Assembly: GCA_002169865.1 (NCBI GenBank)
Contig: NHIC01000004.1
Span: forward strand, 68,473 to 93,465
Reading direction: 5' to 3'
Source of the DNA: Flavobacteriaceae bacterium TMED179
GTDB lineage: Bacteria > Bacteroidota > Bacteroidia > Flavobacteriales > Flavobacteriaceae
Length of the DNA: 24,993 nucleotides
The notes below the pieces were generated by a model, which was given only the letters and a program-made list of their open reading frames with translations, was not told the DNA's origin and did not search any database. Positions 7,033 through 13,826 of the stretch are shown in pieces. Each line of letters begins with the position of its first letter. Position 1 is the stretch's first letter. Made by a program: the position numbers and the translations under genes.

Positions 7033-7063
7033 CAAATGTAACATTGCTTTTAGCAAAAACAAA
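7033..7063 (-). promoter_or_regulatory. Consensus Bacteroidota promoter of the pheL-pheA operon
   Basis: Minus-strand TTTG (7063-7060), 19-base spacer, then TACATTTG (7040-7033) matches the TTTG-N19-TAnnTTTG promoter of this phylum in both elements and in spacing. The start of transcription would fall near 7027-7030, giving a leader of about 12-15 bases before the pheL ATG. The spacer holds a 5-bp dyad, TTGCT-AAA-AGCAA (7056-7044), a possible operator or chance. Confidence 0.85.
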
Positions 7064-7101
7064 TTTTTATAGTTTTTTTTTGACTTATTGAATAGCTGAA
7101 A

Positions 7102-8037
7102 ATGTTAACTAAGCTAAAATATTGGAATGATGTCTCCACATATTTTCGTTTATTTAACTCCTTAATCAAAAAATTGAAATTAAAAAATACTCATCTTAAT
7201 CATCTACTCTTGCTGAACTTGGGCATGCTATTTGTCAGTACCTCTGGGGTTTTGGGAAGGTACATTAGTCTAGCTCCACCTGTTTCAATTTGGTTTAGAT
7301 CATTAATTGCAATTTTCGTACTTATAATTTATACTATTTATAAAAAAAAATCACTCCAAATTGAATGGAAAAAATATGGCCTACCTGTCTTCTGGAGTGG
7401 ATTTTTAATGGGTCTTCATTGGATCACTTACTTTTTTGCACTACAATGGAGTAATGTTGCAATCGGAATGCTTTCACTTTTTACATATCCTATTATTACC
7501 GTTTTTTTAGAACCACTTTTTATGTCGGTCAAACTTCAAAGAAGACATCTTTTTTTGGGTATTATAGTTTTAATTGGTATATACTTTTTAGTACCAGATT
7601 TTAACTTAAAGAGTTCGGCTACACAAGGACTTTTGATTGGGTTAATTTCTGCTTTTGCATATTCGTTAAGGAACATCATTTCAAAAAAACATAATGCGAT
7701 GGGTAGAGGTTCCCAACAAATGATATATCAACTATCGGTGATTATAATTTTATTAATTCCTGTTCACTGGATCTATCCAAATACAAACTTAAGCAATGAA
7801 TGGCCTTATCTTATTATACTTGGCATAATTACTACAGCTCTTGGACACACACTTTTCATTTCAAGCTTTTCTCATTTTAGAATTAGTACTGTAAGTATAA
7901 TGAGTAGTATTCAGCCTCTATTTGGGGTCCTCCTAGGTGCTCTTTTTTTAAACGAAATCCCTGACTTTAAAAGCATATTTGGAGGGGTTTTAATATTAGC
8001 GACAGTAGTGATTGAAAGCAGGATGTCTAAGATTTAA
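7102..8037 (+). CDS. EamA-family (DMT superfamily) transporter
   Basis: A 311-residue membrane protein with about ten hydrophobic segments arranged as two EamA repeats, as in RhaT/YdcZ-like drug/metabolite exporters. Repeat one starts at LLLLNLGMLFVSTSGVLGRYI (about 35) and includes FWSGFLMGLHWITYFFALQWSNVAIGMLSLFTYPI. Repeat two starts near TQGLLIGLISAFAYSLRNIISKK and ends SSIQPLFGVLLGALFLNE. The substrate cannot be inferred. The ATG at 7102 gives about 30 polar residues ahead of the first membrane segment, longer than usual, so the true start may be internal and non-ATG. It is divergent from the Phe/Tyr operon and shares its 216-base upstream region; no convincing plus-strand promoter was seen. 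Confidence 0.85.
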   Translation: MLTKLKYWNDVSTYFRLFNSLIKKLKLKNTHLNHLLLLNLGMLFVSTSGVLGRYISLAPPVSIWFRSLIAIFVLIIYTIYKKKSLQIEWKKYGLPVFWSGFLMGLHWITYFFALQWSNVAIGMLSLFTYPIITVFLEPLFMSVKLQRRHLFLGIIVLIGIYFLVPDFNLKSSATQGLLIGLISAFAYSLRNIISKKHNAMGRGSQQMIYQLSVIIILLIPVHWIYPNTNLSNEWPYLIILGIITTALGHTLFISSFSHFRISTVSIMSSIQPLFGVLLGALFLNEIPDFKSIFGGVLILATVVIESRMSKI

Positions 8038-8075
8038 AAATCATAAGAAAGACTTATCTTTATTTAAAAAATTAC

Positions 8076-8969
8076 ATGAGTCTAGTCCTAGAAAATGTTG
8101 TTAAGAACTTTGGTGAAGTCGAAGCATTAAGAGGGGTTTCTTTAACCTTAAAAAAAGGAGAAGTAGTTGGGTTGCTTGGACCAAATGGAGCTGGAAAATC
8201 TACTCTAATGAAAATATTAACGGGTTATTATAAAAAATGGGAGGGTAGGGCTATACTATTTGATAAAGATTTGAAAAAAGAGCTCAAAGCAATCCAACAA
8301 AAAGTAGGTTATTTGACAGAAAATAACCCATTATATCAAGAAATGTATGTAAAAGAATACCTTCAATATAATGCTGATTTATATCGCCTAAAAAACCCTC
8401 CAGTTGAAACCCTAATTAGAAAAATGGGTTTGGTCGGTTATAAACATAAAAAAATACAAACCCTTTCAAAAGGATACAAACAACGTATTGGATTAGCAGC
8501 AGCTATAATTCATGATCCAGAATTGGTTATACTTGACGAACCAACTACTGGTTTGGACCCAAATCAGTTATTAGAAATTCGTAAACTTATTCGTGCTTTA
8601 GGAAAGGACAAAACAGTCTTACTTTCTACACATGTTCTTCAAGAAGTTGAGGCTCTTTGTAACCGTGTAATTATAATTGATAAAGGAAAAATTATCTTAG
8701 ATAAACAACTCGAAAGCCTAAGAAAAGGTAAAAAGCAGATTATTGAAGTTAGTTTTAATTTTCGAATAGAAGTCGAAGCTATAAGACGTATTCCATATGT
8801 TGAAAAAGTAAAAAATACTCATGATTTTGAATATGAAATTTACATCAAAGGCAAAAAAGACATGCGCCCAGCTATTTTTGATTTTGCTTATGACAACGGG
8901 CTAAAAATTCTCAAATTACAAATGAAAAATGAAAGCTTAGAAAAAATTTTTAATGGCTTAACATCTTAA
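8076..8969 (+). CDS. gldA: ABC transporter ATPase, GldA-like (gliding motility)
   Basis: A 297-residue ABC ATP-binding subunit. Walker A GPNGAGKS at 35-42, Q-loop region near 75, signature LSKGYKQR at 130-137, Walker B VILDEP at 151-156, D-loop near 161 and H-loop H186 are all present, so it should be catalytically competent. The stretch GYLTENNPLYQEMYVKEYL (78-96) closely resembles Flavobacterium GldA, whose partners GldF and GldG form the membrane and extracellular part needed for gliding in some species. The gldF and gldG genes are not adjacent: the next gene is an OsmC protein on the other strand. A weak -7 like element TATCTTTA lies at 8055-8062. The alternative is a Nat-type exporter ATPase of unknown substrate. 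Confidence 0.8.
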   Translation: MSLVLENVVKNFGEVEALRGVSLTLKKGEVVGLLGPNGAGKSTLMKILTGYYKKWEGRAILFDKDLKKELKAIQQKVGYLTENNPLYQEMYVKEYLQYNADLYRLKNPPVETLIRKMGLVGYKHKKIQTLSKGYKQRIGLAAAIIHDPELVILDEPTTGLDPNQLLEIRKLIRALGKDKTVLLSTHVLQEVEALCNRVIIIDKGKIILDKQLESLRKGKKQIIEVSFNFRIEVEAIRRIPYVEKVKNTHDFEYEIYIKGKKDMRPAIFDFAYDNGLKILKLQMKNESLEKIFNGLTS

Positions 8970-9014
8970 AGCTATTATTAACTATACTTCACCTAATTGA
9001 TTAAAACTTGTAAA

Positions 9015-9440
9015 TCATGCTTCAATTCCATTTAAGAATACTTTATAAATAATTTTTGCAGTAGGCTCTAAAGTCTTGGAGACTGAACAATATTTTTCAA
9101 ATGATAATTGAGCAGCACGTTTTGCCTTTTCAGTAGAAAAGTTTCCTTCTAAATAAATATTTATATCAATTTGATAAAATAAAGCTGGTACTTCATTTTC
9201 GTTACGGTGACCTTTTACATCCATTTTAAGAACAGTAGGATTAATTTTTTGTTTATTCAAAATTGCAACAATATCAATACTGCTACATCCAGCAACACCC
9301 ATTAAAAGTAATTCCATAGGACTAACACCTTGAACACTACCGGTAGGTTTTGACTTGTTATCAAGATGAATACTCATCCCATTGGAATTAGTAACCTCAA
9401 AAAGGTAATCTTTATTAATTCGCTCTAGTGAAATATTCAT
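9015..9440 (-). CDS. OsmC/Ohr-family redox protein
   Basis: A 141-residue OsmC-fold protein. The two catalytic cysteines are present: C52 in GVAGCSSIDI at the start of the central helix, and C118 in KYCSVSKTL. In the family these reduce organic hydroperoxides using lipoyl or dithiol donors in the cytoplasm. The SVxGxSPMELLLMGVAGC pattern (35-52) is typical of the YhfA-like OsmC subgroup. It is the last gene of the SAM-II-controlled metK-metY-metX operon, 18 bases after metX, with no promoter or terminator seen between, so it probably responds to SAM as well. Whether it has a specific link to sulfur metabolism or just protects thiol chemistry is open. Confidence 0.88.
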   Translation of the reverse strand: MNISLERINKDYLFEVTNSNGMSIHLDNKSKPTGSVQGVSPMELLLMGVAGCSSIDIVAILNKQKINPTVLKMDVKGHRNENEVPALFYQIDINIYLEGNFSTEKAKRAAQLSFEKYCSVSKTLEPTAKIIYKVFLNGIEA

Positions 9441-9458
9441 AATTAGTTATTTTTTAGT

Positions 9459-10424
9459 TTAAAATATATCTGATAAAATTTGGATCATATCTTCATTTTC
9501 GATTAAAAACGCATCATGTCCGTGAAGTGAACTTAGCTCATGATAAAATATATCTTTTTTTATTTTATTGGCTAATGCAAAGGTCTCTTGGTCCTCTTTA
9601 GGAGTAAAAAACAAATCACTATCAATTGCTATTAAATGAATTTCTCCTGTTATATTTTTAATAATATCTATAGCATTTCTACCCTCTCTTTCAATGTTAA
9701 CCGAAGCCAAAAGGTGATTCATCATTATGTATGATTTTAAATGAAAGCGTTTAGCAAGCTTATCACCGTGGTACATTAGCCAGCTTTCAATATTATAAAC
9801 TCCTGTTTCCTGATTTTTAGTTCTTCCAAATCGAAATTCAAATGACTGAGGAGTCCTATATGTCAGCATCGCGTGTATGCGTGCATCCTCAAGAGGCTGT
9901 TTAGAATTTATTAAGATTCGCTTTTGAAGAAAGGTATTAGCAATAATCCAATCGTTTGACTTCCAGTCAGCAGCTATAGGCACTAAATATCGACATAACT
10001 TTGGAGCAATTGCAGCCATTTCCCAGGCAATTCCACCGCCAATTGATCCTCCAATTAGAGCATAAAGTTTTTTGATATTTAAGATGTTCAACCCTCTTAA
10101 AAAAAGAGAAGCAATATCCCCTGCATGGAAATCATCTGGATTAGAAAAAGTTTGATCTTTAACACCGTTCCCAGGTATATTAAACCCCAAAACGGTGTAT
10201 AGGTGGGTGTCTATAGTTTTTTTAGGACCAATAATTTCATTCCACCACCCACCTTTTCCTGTTAGTTGTGAATCACCAGTGAGGGAGTGATTTACCATAA
10301 CAACTGGAGCTTTTCCTATACGCTGTCCAAACTCTTGATAGTGCAAATCAATTTGGGTATAAATAGCCCCTGAATGAGTCGTAAAATCATTTATTGAAAT
10401 GGTTTTAATCTGTGGAACCGGCAT
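9459..10424 (-). CDS. metX: Homoserine O-acetyltransferase
   Basis: An alpha/beta hydrolase acyltransferase that acetylates homoserine with acetyl-CoA, giving the substrate for MetY. Nucleophile S127 in GGSIGGG, probable acid D270 in IAIDSDLFFTP, and H303 in GHDAFLIE form the triad. NHSLTGDSQ at 45-53 and a GGWWNEIIGP segment (58-67) are typical MetX features. At 321 residues it is shorter than the roughly 370-residue proteobacterial form, as I recall for Bacteroidota. The ATG overlaps the metY stop by one base (TAATG), indicating tight coupling. HAT versus succinyltransferase specificity is inferred from the metY partner. Confidence 0.92.
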   Translation of the reverse strand: MPVPQIKTISINDFTTHSGAIYTQIDLHYQEFGQRIGKAPVVMVNHSLTGDSQLTGKGGWWNEIIGPKKTIDTHLYTVLGFNIPGNGVKDQTFSNPDDFHAGDIASLFLRGLNILNIKKLYALIGGSIGGGIAWEMAAIAPKLCRYLVPIAADWKSNDWIIANTFLQKRILINSKQPLEDARIHAMLTYRTPQSFEFRFGRTKNQETGVYNIESWLMYHGDKLAKRFHLKSYIMMNHLLASVNIEREGRNAIDIIKNITGEIHLIAIDSDLFFTPKEDQETFALANKIKKDIFYHELSSLHGHDAFLIENEDMIQILSDIF

Positions 10425-11695
10425 TATATCTGAGCAAAGGCAGCTTTTAAATCATCAATTAAATCATTTACATCTTCAAGTCCTACTGAAAGACGGATTA
10501 AATCTTTAGTAACTCCCGTTGTTTTTTGTGCCTCCTCATCTAATTGTTGATGGGTGGTGCTCGAAGGGTGAATAATTAAAGATTTGGAATCTCCAAAATT
10601 AGCTAGTAATGAAAATAATTTAGTGAAATCAGCTACCTTTTTACCAGCTTCAAATCCTTTTTTCAATCCAAATGTTATAATACCACTTTGTCCTTTCGAA
10701 AGATATTGTTGTGCTAAACTATTATACTTAGAGGTTTTTAAGCCTGGGTAGTTTACCCAAGCTACTTCTTCTCTGGTAGATAACCAAGCTGCTAATTTTA
10801 AAGCACTCTCCGAGTGTTTTTTCATCCTTATGTCTAATGTTTCAATTCCTTGAATAGTTTGAAAACTATTAAAAGGGCTAGGAGCACTACCAAAATCCCT
10901 AAGACCTTCTACTCTTGCTTTTGCAATAAAAGCAATATTACCGAGTGCCTCATGATAATTCAACCCATGATAACTCGGGTTAGGTTCTGTAAATTCAGGG
11001 AAATTACCATTACCCCAATCAAAAGTTCCAGCATCAATAATGACTCCTCCAATTGATGTCCCATTACCAGTAAGATATTTGGTTAATGAATGAATAACTA
11101 TATTAGCACCATGTTCAATAGGATTTAATAATGCTGGAGAAGCAACTGTATTGTCAACAATAAAAGGTACTTTGGCTTTTTTTGCAATTCCAGATATTGC
11201 CTTCAAATCCAGAACATCTAATTTTGGATTTCCTAAGGATTCAGCATAAAATGCTCTTGTATTTGATTTTACTGCTTTTGCAAATGATTCTGGATCATCA
11301 GGATCAACAAAAGTTGTTGTTATTCCAAATCTTGAAAGAGTATTAGCTAACATATTATATGTACCACCATACAAACTATTTGATGAAACAATATGATCTC
11401 CAGCTTTTAATATTACCATTAAGGTTGTAGCGGTTGCTGAAGTTCCTGAGGAAGTTGCTACAGCAGCTACTCCTCCTTCCATAGATGCTAGTCGCTGTTC
11501 TAAAACATCATTTGTTGGGTTATTCAATCTTGTATAAATATATCCCGGCTCAGCGAGAGAAAATAAACTTGCTGCATGGTCTGAGTTATTAAATACATAA
11601 GATGTGGTTTGATAAATTGGGACTGCTTGGGTCCCTTGGGTATTTTTTGCATCATGACCAGCATGAAGTGCTTTTGTAGAAATTTGTGTACTCAT
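10424..11695 (-). CDS. metY: O-acetylhomoserine sulfhydrylase
   Basis: A Cys/Met-metabolism PLP enzyme that makes homocysteine from O-acetylhomoserine and sulfide, the direct sulfhydrylation route to methionine. K206 in IHSLTKYLTGNG is the PLP lysine; D181 in IVDNTVASP binds the pyridine nitrogen; YIYTRLNNPTND at 52-63 and TSSGTSAT at 81-88 bind the phosphate region. At 423 residues it has the length of the MetY/OAHS group rather than of the roughly 380-residue MetB/MetC group. Start ATG 11695 overlaps the metK stop by 4 bases. It is the second gene downstream of the SAM-II riboswitch. Confidence 0.94.
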   Translation of the reverse strand: MSTQISTKALHAGHDAKNTQGTQAVPIYQTTSYVFNNSDHAASLFSLAEPGYIYTRLNNPTNDVLEQRLASMEGGVAAVATSSGTSATATTLMVILKAGDHIVSSNSLYGGTYNMLANTLSRFGITTTFVDPDDPESFAKAVKSNTRAFYAESLGNPKLDVLDLKAISGIAKKAKVPFIVDNTVASPALLNPIEHGANIVIHSLTKYLTGNGTSIGGVIIDAGTFDWGNGNFPEFTEPNPSYHGLNYHEALGNIAFIAKARVEGLRDFGSAPSPFNSFQTIQGIETLDIRMKKHSESALKLAAWLSTREEVAWVNYPGLKTSKYNSLAQQYLSKGQSGIITFGLKKGFEAGKKVADFTKLFSLLANFGDSKSLIIHPSSTTHQQLDEEAQKTTGVTKDLIRLSVGLEDVNDLIDDLKAAFAQI

Positions 11696-12948
11696 AATTG
11701 AAATTTTTGTTTAATTAATTCTAAATAATCTAGTTTTTCCCAAGTGAAAAGCTCAACTTTCTTCGATACTTTTCCATTGTATGGGGATTCAAATGTTTTA
11801 TTTATAGTCAGAGGCTCGCGACCCATATGACCATAGGATGCTGTCTCCAAATATATAGGGTTTCTAAGTTTTAAACGTTGTTCTATTGCATATGGTTTCA
11901 TATCAAATAAGATTGAAGCTTTTGCAGCAATTTCAGAATCACTTAAGTCAACTTTAGAAGTTCCATAGGTGTTTATAAAAATTGACGTTGGCTCAACAAC
12001 TCCGATAGCATAACTAAGTTGAACAAGAATTTCATCAGCAATACCAGCTGCAACTAAATTTTTAGCCATATGCCTAGCAGCATAAGCGGCACTTCGATCA
12101 ACTTTGCTGGGATCTTTGCCACTAAAAGCACCTCCACCATGTGCACCCTTTCCTCCATAAGTATCTACTATAATTTTTCTACCTGTTAAACCGGTGTCTC
12201 CGTGAGGCCCACCAATCACGAACTTTCCTGTAGGATTTATATGATAAGTTATATCATTTCCAAAAAGGCTTTTGATATTTTGGGGTAGTTTCGAAATAAG
12301 ACGAGGAATTAAAATTTTTATTATATCAGACTTAATTTTTTTTAACATTGCAACTTCATCAGAATTAAAATCATCATGTTGAGTAGATACTACAATTGTA
12401 TCAATTCGTGAAGGTTTATTGTTTTTGTCATATTCTATAGTAACCTGCGATTTAGAATCAGGACGTAAATAAGTGATTTGTTGATTTTCTCTTCTCAAAG
12501 CAGCAAGCTCGATCAGAATTTTATGCGAAAGATCAAGTGCTAAAGGAATTAAAGATTCCGTTTCGTTTGAAGCATAACCAAACATAATTCCTTGATCTCC
12601 TGCTCCTTGAATTTCTTTTTCTCCACGATCTACCCCTCGATTTATATCCTGAGACTGTTCATGAATCAAGGAAACTACACCACAAGAATCTCCACTAAAT
12701 TGATAAGTCCCTTTTGTATAACCAATCTTATTTATCGTTTCGCGAGCGATAGACTGGACATCCAAATAGGTTGAACTTTTTACTTCTCCAGCTAAGATTA
12801 CTTGTCCAGTGGTTACTAGGGTTTCACATGCAACCTTACTCTCAGAATCAAAAGCCAAAAAATTATCTAATAAAGCGTCACTGATTTGGTCTGAAATCTT
12901 ATCAGGATGGCCTTCGCTTACGGATTCAGAAGTAAGAAAATATGACAT
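11692..12948 (-). CDS. metK: S-adenosylmethionine synthetase
   Basis: Converts methionine and ATP to SAM with release of phosphate and pyrophosphate. Motifs: SEGHPDKISDQISDA at 11-25 with H14, D16 and K17; the signature GAGDQGIMFGYA near residue 116; GGPHGDTGLTGRKIIVDTYG in the middle; KVDRSAAYAARHMAKN carrying the conserved Lys and Arg. At 418 residues it is slightly longer than the 384-residue E. coli enzyme. It is first in the metK-metY-metX-osmC operon and sits directly behind a SAM-II riboswitch, so the product SAM represses its own synthesis. The 9 bases AAAAGCAAT ending 4 bases before the ATG can be locked in a hairpin (see 12952-12994). Confidence 0.97.
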   Translation of the reverse strand: MSYFLTSESVSEGHPDKISDQISDALLDNFLAFDSESKVACETLVTTGQVILAGEVKSSTYLDVQSIARETINKIGYTKGTYQFSGDSCGVVSLIHEQSQDINRGVDRGEKEIQGAGDQGIMFGYASNETESLIPLALDLSHKILIELAALRRENQQITYLRPDSKSQVTIEYDKNNKPSRIDTIVVSTQHDDFNSDEVAMLKKIKSDIIKILIPRLISKLPQNIKSLFGNDITYHINPTGKFVIGGPHGDTGLTGRKIIVDTYGGKGAHGGGAFSGKDPSKVDRSAAYAARHMAKNLVAAGIADEILVQLSYAIGVVEPTSIFINTYGTSKVDLSDSEIAAKASILFDMKPYAIEQRLKLRNPIYLETASYGHMGREPLTINKTFESPYNGKVSKKVELFTWEKLDYLELIKQKFQL

Positions 12949-12951
12949 TTA

Positions 12952-12994
12952 ATTGCTTTTCAGGAAGGATTTAAAAGTGCGTATGAAAAGCAAT
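12952..12994 (-). promoter_or_regulatory. Expression platform hairpin in front of metK
   Basis: ATTGCTTTT (12994-12986) pairs perfectly over 9 bp with AAAAGCAAT (12960-12952), which ends 3 bases before the metK ATG; the loop is 25 bases. The 5' arm begins immediately after the pseudoknot strand CAGT of the SAM-II aptamer. The loop contains AAATCCTTCCT (12972-12962), perfectly complementary over 11 bases to AGGAAGGATTT (13044-13034) within the aptamer. The two helices cannot readily coexist, giving an on/off switch. There is no U-run, so control of translation initiation is more likely than termination. Energies were not computed. Confidence 0.75.
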
Positions 12995-13046
12995 ACTGCT
13001 TTAGCATTTTTTTTTCGAGGTTTGCAATCAGTCAAATCCTTCCTCG
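12995..13046 (-). ncRNA. SAM-II riboswitch aptamer
   Basis: Minus-strand RNA upstream of metK with the SAM-II architecture. P1 is CGAGG (13046-13042) paired with CCTCG (13020-13016). The loop carries the conserved GATTT...ATTGCAA elements, then after an A-rich linker GCTAAA (13005-13000). The H-type pseudoknot P2 is ACTG (13032-13029) with CAGT (12998-12995). Order, spacing and the GATTT / ATTGCAA / GCTAAA motifs agree with the metX SAM-II RNA of known structure, as recalled. It regulates metK and, through overlaps, metY, metX and osmC. A covariance-model search (Rfam SAM-II) would confirm it. Confidence 0.92.
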
Positions 13047-13055
13047 TTTATTTAA

Positions 13056-13085
13056 CAAAATTACAGTTTTTTTTTAATTTTCAAA
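13056..13085 (-). promoter_or_regulatory. Bacteroidota-type promoter of the metK operon
   Basis: TTTG (13085-13082) and TAATTTTG (13063-13056) are separated by 18 bases, matching the TTTG / TAnnTTTG pair of the phylum. Transcription would begin about 3-7 bases before the SAM-II P1 helix at 13046, which fits a riboswitch lying at the very 5' end of the transcript. Confidence 0.75.
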
Positions 13086-13151
13086 CTTTTGATCATTTAT
13101 TTTTAAAGATTGATCTCTAATATTTTCATCAAAAAATTTTTTCCTCACCAC

Positions 13152-13182
13152 TTTCATTGTTAAGAAAAAGAAGCTACTTTGC
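13152..13182 (+). promoter_or_regulatory. Possible promoter for the deoxynucleoside kinase
   Basis: TTTC (13152-13155), 19 bases, then TACTTTGC (13175-13182). The -7 element is one base short of TAnnTTTG, a tolerable variant. The kinase ATG lies 25 bases downstream. It is divergent from the metK promoter; about 66 AT-rich bases between the two show nothing else. Confidence 0.4.
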
Positions 13183-13207
13183 AGTTATATAAAAATAATC
13201 TAAAATT

Positions 13208-13816
13208 ATGCATATTGCCATTGCCGGTAACATTGGAGCTGGGAAAACGAGTCTTACAGAACTTTTAGCAAAACACTTTAACTGGGAGGCACATTTTGAA
13301 GATGTAATTGACAATCCCTACCTTGACGACTTCTACAACCATATGGAACGTTGGTCTTTTAATTTGCAAATTTATTTTTTAAAAAGTCGTTTTCAGCAAT
13401 TATTACGAATAAAAAATAATAAAAAAACAATAATCCAAGATAGAACAATATATGAGGATGCACATATTTTCGCACCTAACCTTAAAGCGATGGGTTTAAT
13501 GAACCAAAGAGATTTTAAAAATTATCACGAGTTATTCCATTTAATGGAGTCACTAATCCAAGGACCAGATTTACTGATTTACTTACGTAGCAGTATTCCA
13601 AACTTAGTAAATAAGATTCATAAGCGTGGCCGAGAATATGAAAACTCTATAAGCATTGATTATCTCAGTCGTCTAAATGAGCGCTATGAAGCGTGGACTT
13701 CAACTTATGATAAAGGAAAGATTATTATTATTGATGTGGATGACAAGGATTTCGTGGAAAATAAAGAAGATCTTAAAACTATTATAGCCGATATTAATGA
13801 AGTAATTAGTAATTAG
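13208..13816 (+). CDS. Deoxynucleoside kinase (dAK/dGK family)
   Basis: Phosphorylates deoxynucleosides to dNMPs for salvage, using ATP. P-loop GNIGAGKTS at 7-15, acidic E31 in FEDVIDNPYLDDFY, the DRT motif at 78-80 followed by IYEDAHIF, and the lid RGREYE at 140-145 identify the dNK family; at 202 residues it has the usual bacterial dAK/dGK length. Base specificity cannot be read from sequence. It stands alone between the divergent metK operon and the convergent hppA, 10 bases from the hppA stop. A functional link to thymidylate synthase and DHFR further along is plausible but not an operon link. The stop lies inside a 7-base tandem repeat (13803-13823). Confidence 0.93.
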   Translation: MHIAIAGNIGAGKTSLTELLAKHFNWEAHFEDVIDNPYLDDFYNHMERWSFNLQIYFLKSRFQQLLRIKNNKKTIIQDRTIYEDAHIFAPNLKAMGLMNQRDFKNYHELFHLMESLIQGPDLLIYLRSSIPNLVNKIHKRGREYENSISIDYLSRLNERYEAWTSTYDKGKIIIIDVDDKDFVENKEDLKTIIADINEVISN

Positions 13817-13823
13817 TAATTAA
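13803..13823. repeat. Three tandem copies of a 7-base unit at a stop codon
   Basis: TAATTAG, TAATTAG, TAATTAA run without interruption through the last codons and stop of the deoxynucleoside kinase. Because the unit is 7 bases, each copy falls in a new frame and offers a stop in a different frame, so loss or gain of a copy would alter only the last residues. This is probably replication slippage. Confidence 0.7.
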
Positions 13824-13826
13824 GTT

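Noticed and set aside
10850..11056. A 68-codon plus-strand frame within metY
   Set aside because: Antisense shadow of a conserved PLP enzyme; no domain and no promoter in front.
12592..12774. A 60-codon plus-strand frame within metK
   Set aside because: Antisense shadow covering the conserved GAGDQGIMFG region of MetK; no independent support.
12960..13020. metK leader as a peptide-based attenuator
   Set aside because: No Met-rich small frame and no terminator U-run; the SAM-II aptamer motifs explain the region.
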